A stretch of DNA of 64,000 nucleotides from an uncultured Clostridia bacterium. Its GTDB lineage: Bacteria; Bacillota; Clostridia; Oscillospirales; Acutalibacteraceae. Numbering within the stretch: the stretch's first letter is position 1; every line of letters begins with the position of its first letter. This document shows positions 1-8,343 of the stretch, in pieces. The position numbers and the translations under genes were made by a program. Location of the stretch: the NCBI GenBank assembly GCA_944385055.1, contig CALWVT010000007.1, forward strand, positions 1 through 64,000. Direction: 5' to 3'. A model generated the notes under the pieces. The model searched no databases. It had not been told where the DNA came from and was given only the letters and a program-made list of their open reading frames with translations.

Positions 1-134
1 TAGTCCCACTCCTCCGGCAGGGAGAGCATGAGGGAGAGAAGGCCCTTCGCTTTCAGCGAGAGCGACTTGTCCCGCAGATGGTGGTTGGACATCACCGTGT
101 AGTCGCGGGTTTTCTCAATGCGGAATACCGCCAT
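1..134 (-). CDS. Replication initiator / DnaD-like helix-turn-helix protein, N-terminus only (runs off left edge)
   Basis: The minus strand carries an ATG at 134-132 preceded by a strong AAGGAGG about 8 bases upstream. The 44 visible codons begin MAVFRIEKTRDYTVMSNHHL and continue through RDKSLSLKAKGLLSLMLSLP. This is the opening typical of replication initiator or replisome-organizer proteins on conjugative elements of Clostridia: a short lead followed by a winged-helix segment with LKAKGLLSLMLSLPEEW. The product would bind element DNA and start its replication. The rest of the gene lies outside the window. Identification rests on pattern memory, so the exact subfamily is uncertain. It implies that the left end of the window lies in an integrative element. 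Confidence 0.75.
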   Translation of the reverse strand, partial: MAVFRIEKTRDYTVMSNHHLRDKSLSLKAKGLLSLMLSLPEEWD

Positions 135-309
135 GTTGGATACCTCCTTCCGTTGGTTTTGAAAAGTGTTCGTTTCGGCGGGTTTGCGCCCCCATATCGC
201 CGCCCGGCCTTCCATGAGGGAAAGGATATGGGCGGCTGCGTTTGCGCCGTCCACAGGCGAAAAAACAGGGGATTTCCCACTCTAAAACGCACACTAAATT
301 TGGGGATAG

Positions 310-340
310 AAAAAGGGCGGCTGTTAAAAAACAGCCGCCC
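310..340 (-). terminator. Intrinsic terminator reading leftward
   Basis: A perfect 11-bp inverted repeat (GGGCGGCTGTT at 315-325, AACAGCCGCCC at 330-340) has a 4-base loop. On the minus strand it is followed by TTTTTCTAT. It lies between the ABC operon and the initiator gene, both on the minus strand, so it can insulate the two. The rest of 135-589 holds no gene that I can support. Confidence 0.7.
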
Positions 341-441
341 AAAAGGGGGTCTAATACAAGTTATTTGCTATCCGGCAAGCCCGAAAACTGTTGATATTAC
401 GGGATTTTTTGAAAAGTTCTGTCCCACCATCCGTACCACGG

Positions 442-482
442 CGAGGGGCCTGGCAGCAAGGAAAACGCTGTCAGGCCCCTCG
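442..482 (-). terminator. Strong hairpin after the ABC operon, possible terminator
   Basis: The arms CGAGGGGCCTGGCAGC (442-457) and GCTGTCAGGCCCCTCG (467-482) pair with one mismatch around a 9-base loop. It sits about 110 bases past the stop of the second ABC gene. No good T-tract follows on the minus strand (TCTTTG follows on the plus strand), so it may be an RNA-stabilising 3' hairpin rather than a classical terminator. Confidence 0.4.
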
Positions 483-589
483 TCTTTGATTGGTAGGCAA
501 AAAGAGCGGGCGCCCGGCACCCTTTGCCAAACCGCCGGCAGATTGCCCGGAGGCCAAAGGATGCTGTGCGCCCGAAGGAAAGGTTAAGA

Positions 590-2341
590 TTAACGGGAAC
601 CCAGCCGCCACTGGGCGCTCTCGCTTTGGAGCTCCACCATGCGGCGGTAGAGGCCGCCCTGCGCCATCAATTCCGCCGGGGTGCCCTGCTGGGCCACATG
701 GCCGTCTTCCAGCACCACGATATGGTCGGCCCCGGCCACGGTGCGCATCCGGTGGGCGATGACCAGCACCGTCTTGCCCCGGAGCAGGCGGGAGAGGGCG
801 GTTTGGACGGCGCTTTCGTTCTCCACGTCCAGGCTGGCGGTGGCCTCGTCCAGCAGCACCACCGGCGCGTCCTTCAGCAGCGCCCGGGCGATGGAGATCC
901 GCTGCCGTTCGCCGCCGGAAAGGGTGGAGCCGTTCTCGCCGATTACCGTCTGGTAGCCCTGGGGCAGCTTGCGGATGAATTCGTCGCATTGGGCGGCCCT
1001 GGCAGCTTCCAGCACCTCCTCGTCGGTGGCGCCCCGGCGGCCCAGGCGGATATTCTCCATCACCGTATCCCGGAACAGCACCACGTCCTGGAATACCATG
1101 GAATAAGAGCGCAGCAGGGTCTCCGGGTCCACCGTGGATACGTCCGTCCCGCCCAGGGACACCTGCCCGCCGGTGACGTCCCAGAACCGGGCGGCCAGCT
1201 TGCAGGCGGTGGATTTTCCGCTGCCGGAGGGGCCGATCAGGGCGGTGACTTCCCCCTGCCGGGCGGTAAAGCTCACATCCTCCAGCACCCCCGCGCCTTC
1301 CCGGTAGGCGAAGGAGACATGGTCGAAGGTGATGTCATAGCCGGACGGGTGGAAATCTTCCGTTCCCGTCTGCACCGGCTGCTCCAGAATGGAGCGCATC
1401 CGCTGGATTTGCAGCTTTGTGCTGAAGGTGGCGGCGATGTTCTGGAGTACCACCCCCAGGGGGTCATAAAGCCGGGCGGCGGCAAACAGGAAGCCCAGGA
1501 AATAGAGGAAGGAGAGCTCCCCAGCCAGCAGCAGCGCCCCGCCGGTGAGCACCGTGGTGGCAAGCCCCAGGCGCAGGAAGGCCTGGGCGGAGCATACGAA
1601 CACGCCGGTGGCCAGCTCCGAGCGGATGGAGCTAGCTTCCATCGCGGCCAGTTTTGCCTCCAGACCGCCGAGATACCGCGCCTGCCGGTGGCAGGCCTTG
1701 ATGTCCCGGATCGTCTCCAGCCCCTCCTGGATGCAGTCGGATACCGCGCGTTTATTCAGAATATTTTTCGTCCCGAAGGTATCCTGGATTTTCTTAGAGC
1801 CCGCCGTCAGCGCCACCGCCACGGGCACCACCCACAGAACGGCCAGCGCCATGCGCCAGTCGCAGACGAACATGCACGCGCCGATTGCCAGCGTGGAGCC
1901 GATGGAGGCGAACAGCTGCGGCACATAGTGGGAGAACATCTGGTCCAGGCTCGAGCAGTCGGCGATCATGGTGGAGGTCAGGTCGCTTAAATCCCGGTTC
2001 CCGAAAAAGGAGAGGGGAAGCCTGCGCAGCGTCTCCGCCAGGCTCACCCGGCGGTTGGCGCTCTCCCGGTAGGTGGCGATATAGAGGGACGCGTACTGGA
2101 ACCAATGGAGGAGAAACAGCAGGATGAGCACCGCCAAAGCAAAGCCCGCATAAAGCCAGAACCCGTCCATGGGGCTGCCGCCGCCCTCCAGGCAGCTCAG
2201 CAGGTGCCGGGCCGTGAATAGGACCGCCCCGACGGGGAATAGGAGGGCCAGATTGCACACAAAACACCAACTCACGGCCTTCACGAAATCCTTTGCCCCC
2301 TTTTCGCTGAGGGCGAACCAGTGCTGTAATTTCTTGATCAT
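590..2341 (-). CDS. ABC half-transporter (exporter fold, membrane + ATPase domains), second subunit
   Basis: A 583-residue protein with an N-terminal six-helix type-1 membrane domain (about residues 1-310) and a C-terminal nucleotide-binding domain. Walker A reads GPSGSGKST near residue 367, the signature LSGGERQRISIARALL is near 472, and Walker B is VVLLDEATASLD. The ATG at 2341 overlaps the TGA of the upstream ABC gene as ATGA and has its own GGAGG, so the two are translationally coupled and very likely form a heterodimer. The pair sits downstream of a TetR regulator and a DtxR-like box. That combination resembles YbtPQ/IrtAB-type siderophore transporters, which use the exporter fold for iron-complex uptake. 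Multidrug or peptide export is the alternative. Confidence 0.9.
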   Translation of the reverse strand: MIKKLQHWFALSEKGAKDFVKAVSWCFVCNLALLFPVGAVLFTARHLLSCLEGGGSPMDGFWLYAGFALAVLILLFLLHWFQYASLYIATYRESANRRVSLAETLRRLPLSFFGNRDLSDLTSTMIADCSSLDQMFSHYVPQLFASIGSTLAIGACMFVCDWRMALAVLWVVPVAVALTAGSKKIQDTFGTKNILNKRAVSDCIQEGLETIRDIKACHRQARYLGGLEAKLAAMEASSIRSELATGVFVCSAQAFLRLGLATTVLTGGALLLAGELSFLYFLGFLFAAARLYDPLGVVLQNIAATFSTKLQIQRMRSILEQPVQTGTEDFHPSGYDITFDHVSFAYREGAGVLEDVSFTARQGEVTALIGPSGSGKSTACKLAARFWDVTGGQVSLGGTDVSTVDPETLLRSYSMVFQDVVLFRDTVMENIRLGRRGATDEEVLEAARAAQCDEFIRKLPQGYQTVIGENGSTLSGGERQRISIARALLKDAPVVLLDEATASLDVENESAVQTALSRLLRGKTVLVIAHRMRTVAGADHIVVLEDGHVAQQGTPAELMAQGGLYRRMVELQSESAQWRLGSR

Positions 2342-4122
2342 TCCACTGCCTCCTTTCCGACCTTCCACTGGGCGCTGCGCTGATAGTCCGCCCACATGGC
2401 GGCGTAGACGCCGTTTTTCTCCAATAGGGCGCTGTGGCTGCCCTGCTCTGCGATCTTTCCTTCGTTTAAGACGATGATGTTGTCCGCGTCCTGCACCGTG
2501 GACAGCCGGTGGGCAATCATCAGCACCGTTTTCTTCCGGGTCAGGGCCTCAAAGGCCTTTTGAATCTGATGTTCGTTCTCCGGGTCGGCGAAGGCGGTAG
2601 CCTCGTCCAGCACCACGATGGGCGCGTCCTTCAAAATGGCCCGGGCCAGGGCGATGCGCTGCTGCTCCCCGCCGGAAAGGTAGACGCCATGCGCACCCAC
2701 CACCGTGTCCAGCCCCTGGGGCAGCTTTGCCAGAATGTCGTCGCATTGGGCGGCATGGGCGGCGGCAAGCACCTCCTTTCGGGAGGCGTCCGGCCGGCCG
2801 GCCCGGATATTTTCCAGCAGGCTCTCCTTAAATAGCCGGGTGTCCTGGAACACAAAGGCCACCTGCTCCATGAGAGCGGCGTTGTCCAGTTCCCGCACAT
2901 CCACGCCGCCCACCGACACGCTGCCGCTGTCCACATCCCAAAACCGGGGGATCAGGCTCGCCGCGGTGGTCTTGCCCCCGCCGGAGGGCCCCACCAGGGC
3001 CACGACCGTACCGGCGCGCACGGAGAAGGAGACCTCCTGCAGCGCGGGCCGGCCGGCGCCGGGGTAGGTGAAGGTCACGCGGTCAAAGGATACATCGCCG
3101 TTTACCGGCTTCTTTGGGGCTTTCGGCGCTTCCATGGGCTGCTGGCGCAGGATCTCGTCCAGGCGGCCAATGGCCTCGTCGGCCTCCATCACCGCCTCGC
3201 TCATATACATCACGCGGTTGATCATCTGGCCGCAGGCGGGGGCGAATAGGGCGTAGAAGATGAAATTCACCAGCGCCGCGCGCACGTCCCCGCCGGAAGC
3301 GATCAGCAGCGCCGCCGGAATCAGCAGCGCAAAGGCCCCGTTGATGCAGGTGAGAAAACAGGTCTGCCCCACCCGGCAGCTCATGGCGTACTGGCTGGCC
3401 AGGCGGCTGTAATCCCGGATGGCGGCGTAGAAGGCTTTGAAGGAGTAGACGGTCTGCTGGAACATCTTCACCACCGGGATGCCCCGGACATACTCCACCG
3501 CCTCGCCGCTCATGCGCTCGATTTCCTGCTGATAGCGGTGGAAGAAGCCGGCGTTCTTGCCGCCCATCATCCTGCACATGGAGAGCAGCGCCAGCGCCAT
3601 CGTCAGCAGGCACAAAAGGCCCATCCGCCAGTCAAAGAGGAACAGCACGATGACCGCGGCGATGGGCGTCACCGCCGTGGCGGCCAGGTCGGGGAGCTTG
3701 TGGGCCAGCAGGTCTTCGGTCAGCCCGGCGTTGTCGTCGATGAGCTTGCGCAGCCGCCCCGATGGATTTCCCGTGAAAAAGCCCAGGGGGAGCTTTAATA
3801 CATGGGCCATGGCGGCGCGCCGGAGATTCCGGGCGGTGCGGAAGGCCGAGATATGGGTGGACATGAGGGCGGCAAAGTACACTAGGATGCTGCCAGAGGC
3901 AGTCCACACCGCCATCCAGCCAAAACGGCCCAAGTCCCCGGCCCCATCGAGGCTGGGCCAGGCGGACAGGATGCGCCTGGCCACCTGCCAGACGCACAGA
4001 TACGGCGCCAGCCCCAGCACCGCCGACAGGGCGGACAGGGCACAGCCTAAAATTGTCAGGTTCTTGTGCTTTCCCGCGTACCCTAGGATGCGGGAAAGGC
4101 TGCTCGGTTTCTTTTGCTTCAA
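2338..4122 (-). CDS. ABC half-transporter (exporter fold, membrane + ATPase domains), first subunit
   Basis: A 594-residue ABC exporter-fold protein with hydrophobic helices over roughly residues 15-300 and an ATPase domain from about 345. Walker A is GPSGGGKTT (near residue 376), the signature is LSGGEQQRIALARAIL, and Walker B is IVVLDEATAFADPE, where the usual D-loop SALD is replaced by AFADPE. The start is TTG at 4122, placed by GGAGGG 7 bases upstream; no ATG fits as well. Its stop overlaps the start of the partner ABC gene. It lies 67 bases after the TetR gene, and that gap holds a near-consensus DtxR/IdeR box. I infer an iron-responsive heterodimeric transporter; the substrate is not visible in the sequence. 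Confidence 0.9.
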   Translation of the reverse strand: MKQKKPSSLSRILGYAGKHKNLTILGCALSALSAVLGLAPYLCVWQVARRILSAWPSLDGAGDLGRFGWMAVWTASGSILVYFAALMSTHISAFRTARNLRRAAMAHVLKLPLGFFTGNPSGRLRKLIDDNAGLTEDLLAHKLPDLAATAVTPIAAVIVLFLFDWRMGLLCLLTMALALLSMCRMMGGKNAGFFHRYQQEIERMSGEAVEYVRGIPVVKMFQQTVYSFKAFYAAIRDYSRLASQYAMSCRVGQTCFLTCINGAFALLIPAALLIASGGDVRAALVNFIFYALFAPACGQMINRVMYMSEAVMEADEAIGRLDEILRQQPMEAPKAPKKPVNGDVSFDRVTFTYPGAGRPALQEVSFSVRAGTVVALVGPSGGGKTTAASLIPRFWDVDSGSVSVGGVDVRELDNAALMEQVAFVFQDTRLFKESLLENIRAGRPDASRKEVLAAAHAAQCDDILAKLPQGLDTVVGAHGVYLSGGEQQRIALARAILKDAPIVVLDEATAFADPENEHQIQKAFEALTRKKTVLMIAHRLSTVQDADNIIVLNEGKIAEQGSHSALLEKNGVYAAMWADYQRSAQWKVGKEAVE

Positions 4123-4153
4123 AGAGATCCCTCCTTTGTGTAGTTGAAAGTGG

Positions 4154-4172
4154 TTAGCTTAGGCTAACCTAT
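4154..4172. promoter_or_regulatory. DtxR/IdeR-like iron box upstream of the ABC pair
   Basis: The 19 bases TTAGCTTAGGCTAACCTAT match the DtxR/IdeR consensus TTAGGTTAGGCTAACCTAA at 17 of 19 positions and centre on the palindrome GGTTAGC...GCTAACC. The site lies about 32 bases upstream of the TTG start of the first ABC gene. A DtxR-family repressor bound here would shut the ABC genes off when iron is plentiful. No DtxR gene is in the window. Confidence 0.65.
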
Positions 4173-4189
4173 ATCCAAAAAGACAGGGG

Positions 4190-4807
4190 TCAAGCCCCCA
4201 TCAATTTCAGCCATCCGGCCGTGTAGAAGTCGCGCAGCTGGTCCACATCCCGCAGCGCCTGCTCTCGGGGCATATCGTGGACCACGATCTCAAAAATGCC
4301 GCTCATCATGCCGCTGGCGATGATGTGGCACAGGGATTTGTCCAGCACCGGAATCTCCCGCCCCAGGCGGCGGAGGACTTCCATATATTGCAGCGTATAT
4401 TCCACTTCCACCTCCACCATGTTGTGGACGAAGTGCTCATAGCCGGTGCCTTCTGCCCGCGTGAGGAGCAGCTTTACCGGCTCCCGGTGCTGGCAGATGT
4501 AGTCCACCATCCAGTGGACGCAGTGGCTGGACTCCACGCCCATGTGCTCGGGCTGCTCTTCCTCGGGCAGCTCGGCAAAAGCGGTCTGGGCCTCCATAAA
4601 CTTGCCCATCAGGGCGGCGGCGTGGGGCTCCACCAAGGCGTTAAACAGCGCCTCCTTGCTGGAGAAATAGCCGTAGAAGGCCCCGGTGGTCACCCCGGCG
4701 TTCTTCACAATCTGCCGCAGGGAGGCACCCTGAAAGCCCTTGTCCAAAAATTCCTGCATGGCGGCTTGCCGGATGCGCGCCAGCGTGGCGTTGTGCTTTT
4801 CTTCCAT
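4190..4807 (-). CDS. TetR/AcrR-family transcriptional regulator
   Basis: A 205-residue protein. The N-terminal DNA-binding domain (residues 8-54) has the family pattern IRQAAMQEFLDKGFQGASL then IVKNAGVTTGAFYGYFSSKE. The C-terminal ligand-binding part is divergent, as usual. The ATG at 4807 is chosen because AAGGAG lies 7 bases upstream and the TetR domain starts there; an upstream in-frame extension would run through the promoter. It is the first gene of the operon with the two ABC half-transporters and most likely represses itself and them through the palindrome in its promoter. The inducer is unknown. Confidence 0.93.
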   Translation of the reverse strand: MEEKHNATLARIRQAAMQEFLDKGFQGASLRQIVKNAGVTTGAFYGYFSSKEALFNALVEPHAAALMGKFMEAQTAFAELPEEEQPEHMGVESSHCVHWMVDYICQHREPVKLLLTRAEGTGYEHFVHNMVEVEVEYTLQYMEVLRRLGREIPVLDKSLCHIIASGMMSGIFEIVVHDMPREQALRDVDQLRDFYTAGWLKLMGA

Positions 4808-4817
4808 ATCCCGCTCC

Positions 4818-4872
4818 TTATAACACTGTAATATAACACCGTTATAATACCGCCCTTTTCCGAGGCTGTCAA
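4818..4872 (-). promoter_or_regulatory. Promoter of the tetR-ABC operon with overlapping palindromic operator
   Basis: On the minus strand TTGACA (4872-4867) is followed after exactly 17 bases by TATTAT (4849-4844). A 30-base imperfect palindrome, TTATAACnnTGT...GTTATAA at 4818-4847, overlaps the -10 and the likely start site. This is the expected position for autorepression by the adjacent TetR protein. Confidence 0.7.
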
Positions 4873-5022
4873 GATGGCCGGTGAAATTTTTTAAAAGCGG
4901 CGCGTCGGCGGTCCGGGCGCGCGGAATCTTCCCGGTTCCGGCGTACGCGCCGGCGCCGTGGGGGGTTCGGAAAGATTGCCGCGGGCAAAAGGGGGAAACT
5001 GACGATTTTTTACAAGCAGGGG

Positions 5023-5051
5023 TTGACAATTTTTAAAATTTGCTGTATGCT
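5023..5051 (+). promoter_or_regulatory. Promoter of the riboflavin operon
   Basis: TTGACA at 5023-5028, a 17-base spacer, then TATGCT at 5046-5051. It lies 19 bases before the FMN riboswitch. Confidence 0.85.
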
Positions 5052-5069
5052 TTTCACAACTGAATCAGG

Positions 5070-5176
5070 ATCTTCAGGGCGGGGTGCAATTCCCCACCGG
5101 CGGTACAGCCCGCGAGCCGAAAGGCATGACCCGGTGAAACTCCGGGGCCGACAGTAAAGTCTGGATGGAAGAAGAT
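5070..5176 (+). promoter_or_regulatory. FMN riboswitch (RFN element)
   Basis: The conserved RFN elements appear in order: ATCTTCAGGGCGGGGTG, ATTCCCCACCGGCGGTA, AGCCCGCGAGC, GACCCGGTGAAACTCCGG, GGCCGACAGTAAAGTCTGG, and the closing GATGGAAGAAGAT that pairs with the 5' end. It precedes the rib operon and is followed by terminator hairpins, so FMN binding should cause premature termination of riboflavin gene transcription. Confidence 0.97.
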
Positions 5177-5220
5177 CGTGTGACCGCAGGGAAGCTGTTT
5201 CCTGCGCCCATGGATACTTG

Positions 5221-5255
5221 CCCTGGAATGCGTGCATTCCGGGGCTTTTTGTTTT
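5221..5255 (+). terminator. First expression-platform terminator after the FMN riboswitch
   Basis: CCCTGGAATGC (5221-5231) pairs with GCATTCCGGGG (5234-5244), with one G-T pair and a 2-base loop; CTTTTTGTTTT follows. This is the probable FMN-dependent terminator. Confidence 0.75.
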
Positions 5256-5289
5256 CCGTGCGCGCGGGGGTGACCCGTCTTTTCACGAT

Positions 5290-5325
5290 GCTCTGGACCG
5301 CTGGTTCAGAGCATTTTTTGTTTTT
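5290..5325 (+). terminator. Second terminator-like hairpin directly before the ribD ribosome-binding site
   Basis: GCTCTGGACC (5290-5299) and GGTTCAGAGC (5303-5312) pair with one mismatch around GCT and are followed by ATTTTTTGTTTTT. The T-tract runs straight into GGAGG of ribD. Confidence 0.65.
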
Positions 5326-5338
5326 GGAGGTGAAAAAG

Positions 5339-6445
5339 ATGGACGATAACGCCTATATGGCCCGGGCCGTCCGGCTGGCGGAGCGGGGGGTCGGCTGGGT
5401 CAGCCCCAACCCGCTGGTGGGGGCCGTGCTGGTCAAGGACGGGCGCATCATCGGCCAGGGGTGGCACGCCCGGTGCGGCGGCCTCCATGCGGAACGGGCG
5501 GCGCTGGCGGACTGCCGGGAAGACCCGGCCGGAGCGGTCCTCTATGTCACGCTGGAGCCCTGCTGCCATACGGGCCGCCAGCCCCCCTGCACCGACGCCA
5601 TCCTGGCCGCGGGCATCCGCCGGGTGGTGGTGGGCAGCATGGACCCCAACCCGCTGGTGGCGGGGAAGGGCGTAAAGATCCTCCGCGCGCACGGCGTGGA
5701 GGTGGAGACCGGGGTCGCCAAAGCGGCGTGCGACGCCTTAAACCCGGTGTTTTTCCACTATATCCGCACGCGGCGGCCCTATGTGGTGATGAAATATGCG
5801 ATGACCCTCGACGGGAAGATTGCCGCCTACACCGGGGCGTCCCGGTGGATTACCGGCGAGGCCGCCCGGCAGCGCGTCCACCGGGACCGGCACCGCTACC
5901 GCGGCATCCTCGCCGGCGTGGGCACGGTGCTCGCGGACGATCCCCTTTTGACCTGCCGGATGCCGGGCGGGCGGAACCCGGTAAGGGTGATCTGCGATAC
6001 CCATCTGCGCACGCCGCTTAAAAGCCGGGTCGTCCGCACCGCCGCACAAGCGGAGACGATTTTTGCCACCTGCGTGGCCGACCCGCGGCGGATTGCGCCC
6101 TATACCGACGCCGGATGCCAGGTTTGGACGCTGCCGGAGCAGGGCGGCCGGGTGCAGGTATCCGCCCTGATGGACCGGCTGGGGGCGGCGGAGATCGACG
6201 GGGTGCTCTTGGAAGGCGGCGGCACGCTGAACTGGGCCATGCTGGAGGCGGGCCTGGTGCAGCGGGTGCAGGCCTACATTGCGCCCAAGCTCTTGGGCGG
6301 CGCCGGGGCGAAGTCCCCGGTGGAGGGCCGGGGCGCGGCGGCGCCGGACCAGGGCGTCCGCCTGAAAAACATGACGGTCACCGCCCTGGGGGCGGATTTT
6401 CTGCTGGAAGGAGACGTGGACGCGGATGTTTACGGGACTCATTGA
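5339..6445 (+). CDS. ribD: Bifunctional diaminohydroxyphosphoribosylaminopyrimidine deaminase / 5-amino-6-(5-phosphoribosylamino)uracil reductase
   Basis: A 368-residue cytosolic enzyme that catalyses the second and third steps from GTP to riboflavin. The N-terminal zinc deaminase domain shows HAE (in LHAERAAL, about residue 50) and PCCHTGRQPPC (about 75-85), the zinc-binding His and Cys residues. The C-terminal NADPH reductase domain begins near MKYAMTLDGKIA (about 150) and keeps SRWITGE. The ATG at 5339 is chosen because GGAGG ends 8 bases upstream; a GTG nine bases earlier would sit on the ribosome-binding site. It is the first gene of ribD-ribE-ribBA-ribH and its 3' end overlaps ribE by 20 bases. 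Confidence 0.97.
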   Translation: MDDNAYMARAVRLAERGVGWVSPNPLVGAVLVKDGRIIGQGWHARCGGLHAERAALADCREDPAGAVLYVTLEPCCHTGRQPPCTDAILAAGIRRVVVGSMDPNPLVAGKGVKILRAHGVEVETGVAKAACDALNPVFFHYIRTRRPYVVMKYAMTLDGKIAAYTGASRWITGEAARQRVHRDRHRYRGILAGVGTVLADDPLLTCRMPGGRNPVRVICDTHLRTPLKSRVVRTAAQAETIFATCVADPRRIAPYTDAGCQVWTLPEQGGRVQVSALMDRLGAAEIDGVLLEGGGTLNWAMLEAGLVQRVQAYIAPKLLGGAGAKSPVEGRGAAAPDQGVRLKNMTVTALGADFLLEGDVDADVYGTH

Positions 6446-7076
6446 GGAGGTCGGCACGCTGCGCGATGTCCGGCGGGGGCCCCACTCGGCGGTGCTGTCC
6501 ATTCGGGCGGAGGCGGTGCTTTCCGACTTAAAGACCGGCGACAGCGTGGCGGTCAACGGCGTGTGCCTCACCGTCACCGGCGTCGGGCCGCACGGCTTTA
6601 CGGCCGACGTCATGCACGAGACGTTAAACCGCTCCGCGCTGGGGGCCTTGGCGCCCGGGAGCCCGGTCAATCTGGAGCGGGCCATGGCGGCAAACGGCCG
6701 GTTCGGGGGCCATATCGTCTCCGGCCACATCGACGGCACCGGCCTGATCGTGCAGGTGCGCCGGGACGACAACGCCGTGTGGTATACGGTGCAGGCCGCC
6801 CCGCATTTATTGCGGTATATCGTGGAGAAGGGCTCCGTCGCGATAGACGGCATCTCCCTGACGGTGGCCGGGGTCGCGGCGGACCGGTTTTCCGTGTCCG
6901 TGATCCCCCACACGGCGGCGGTGACGGTGCTGGGCCAAAAGCGGCCCGGCGACCGCGTCAATCTGGAGACGGATCTTCTCGGGAAATATGTGGAGAAGCT
7001 GCTGCGCCCGGCTCCGGAACCGCCCGGCCCCGGCGGCCTCTCCCTGGAATTTTTGATGGAAAACGGATTTTCATAA
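6426..7076 (+). CDS. ribE: Riboflavin synthase alpha subunit
   Basis: A 216-residue protein that dismutates two 6,7-dimethyl-8-ribityllumazines to riboflavin. It has two tandem lumazine-binding barrels. The first opens with [10 protein letters not shown] and holds [13 protein letters not shown]. The second starts near [14 protein letters not shown] and holds [12 protein letters not shown]. The length is normal for the family. The start lies inside the end of ribD (20-base overlap), suggesting coupled translation; it is followed by ribBA after 14 bases. Enzyme complex with RibH lumazine synthase is expected from the family. Confidence 0.97.
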   Translation: MFTGLIEEVGTLRDVRRGPHSAVLSIRAEAVLSDLKTGDSVAVNGVCLTVTGVGPHGFTADVMHETLNRSALGALAPGSPVNLERAMAANGRFGGHIVSGHIDGTGLIVQVRRDDNAVWYTVQAAPHLLRYIVEKGSVAIDGISLTVAGVAADRFSVSVIPHTAAVTVLGQKRPGDRVNLETDLLGKYVEKLLRPAPEPPGPGGLSLEFLMENGFS

Positions 7077-7090
7077 AGGAGGAAGGACAG

Positions 7091-8293
7091 ATGGAATCAC
7101 AATTTTGCACGGTCGAGGAGGCGCTGGAGGAACTGCGCGCCGGCCATCTCCTTTTGACCATCGATGACCCGGACCGGGAGAACGAGGGGGACCTGATTTG
7201 TGCCGCCCAGTTCGCCACGACGGAAGCGGTCAATTTCATGGCGACACACGCCAAGGGCCTAATCTGCACGCCCATGAGCGCGGAAATCGCGGACCGGCTG
7301 GGGCTCGAGCAGATGGTCAAGGTGAATACCGATAACCATTCCACCGCCTTCACCGTGTCGATCGACCATGTGGACACCACCACCGGCATCAGCGCAAAGG
7401 AGCGGGGCTACACCTGCCGCAAGTGCGTGGACCCGGCCACCCGGCCCGCGGACCTGCGCCGTCCCGGCCATGTGTTTCCGCTGGTGGCCCGCCGGGGCGG
7501 CGTGCTGGTGCGCGGCGGCCACACGGAGGCCGTGGTGGACCTGTGCCGCCTGGCGGGGCTTGCCCCCTGCGGCCTGTGCTGCGAGATCATGCGGGAAGAC
7601 GGCACGATGATGCGCACGACGGAGCTGTTGGAGAAGGCCCGGGCGTGGGGGCTCAAAGTGCTGACGATTCGGGAGATTCAGGACTACTGCCGCCGCCACG
7701 ACAAGCACGTCGTGCGGGAGGCCGTTGCCCATCTGCCCACGAAGTATGGGTCGTTTCTGATTTACGGCTATACAAACGACCTGACCGGCGAACACCACGT
7801 GGCCCTCGTGAAGGGGGAGATCGGCGGCGGGGAAAACGTGCTGTGCCGCGTCCATTCCGAGTGCCTGACCGGCGACGTGTTCGGTTCGAAACGGTGCGAC
7901 TGCGGGGACCAGCTCGCCGCCGCCATGCGGCAGATCGAGGCGGAGGGCCGCGGCGTGCTGCTGTATATGCGCCAGGAGGGGCGGGGGATCGGCCTGATCA
8001 ACAAGCTGAAGGCCTATACCCTCCAGGAACAGGGGCTGGATACCGTGGACGCCAACGTGAAGCTGGGCTTTGCCCCGGATTTGCGGGAATACTGGATTGG
8101 CGCCCAGATCCTCCGGGACTTGGGCGTCAAGACCATGCGGCTTTTGACGAATAACCCGGATAAGATCTACCAGCTGTCCGATTTCGGGCTCGAGATTGTC
8201 GAGCGGGTGCCCATCCAGATCCCCGCCACGGCGGAAGATTTGGCCTATCTCAAAACAAAACAGCAGCGGATGGGGCATCTGGTCCGGTATTGA
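7091..8293 (+). CDS. ribBA: Bifunctional 3,4-dihydroxy-2-butanone-4-phosphate synthase / GTP cyclohydrolase II
   Basis: A 400-residue fusion supplying both branches of riboflavin synthesis. The N-terminal half (about 1-205) is the DHBP synthase, with [16 protein letters not shown] and the RxGHTEA region. The C-terminal half is GTP cyclohydrolase II, with the zinc motif C-x10-C-x-C ([14 protein letters not shown]) and RQEGRGIGL. The ATG at 7091 follows AAAGGAGGAAGGACAG. All catalytic signatures that I can recognise are intact. The DNA here is very GC-rich and uses CTG before GAN codons more than the genes right of 10.8 kb. Confidence 0.97.
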   Translation: MESQFCTVEEALEELRAGHLLLTIDDPDRENEGDLICAAQFATTEAVNFMATHAKGLICTPMSAEIADRLGLEQMVKVNTDNHSTAFTVSIDHVDTTTGISAKERGYTCRKCVDPATRPADLRRPGHVFPLVARRGGVLVRGGHTEAVVDLCRLAGLAPCGLCCEIMREDGTMMRTTELLEKARAWGLKVLTIREIQDYCRRHDKHVVREAVAHLPTKYGSFLIYGYTNDLTGEHHVALVKGEIGGGENVLCRVHSECLTGDVFGSKRCDCGDQLAAAMRQIEAEGRGVLLYMRQEGRGIGLINKLKAYTLQEQGLDTVDANVKLGFAPDLREYWIGAQILRDLGVKTMRLLTNNPDKIYQLSDFGLEIVERVPIQIPATAEDLAYLKTKQQRMGHLVRY

Positions 8294-8343
8294 GGCCCGT
8301 GTTATAAAAATTCAAGCGAATTCGAAAAGGAGGAATCCAGAAT

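Noticed and set aside
524..1990. 488-codon open frame on the plus strand
   Set aside because: It is antisense to the ABC gene, whose Walker and signature motifs are intact; it has low-complexity Gly/Ala/His/Arg composition and no ribosome-binding site. High GC creates long antisense frames throughout this window.
5738..6961. 407-codon minus-strand frame over ribD/ribE
   Set aside because: Shadow of two well-conserved rib genes; no motif and no start signal.
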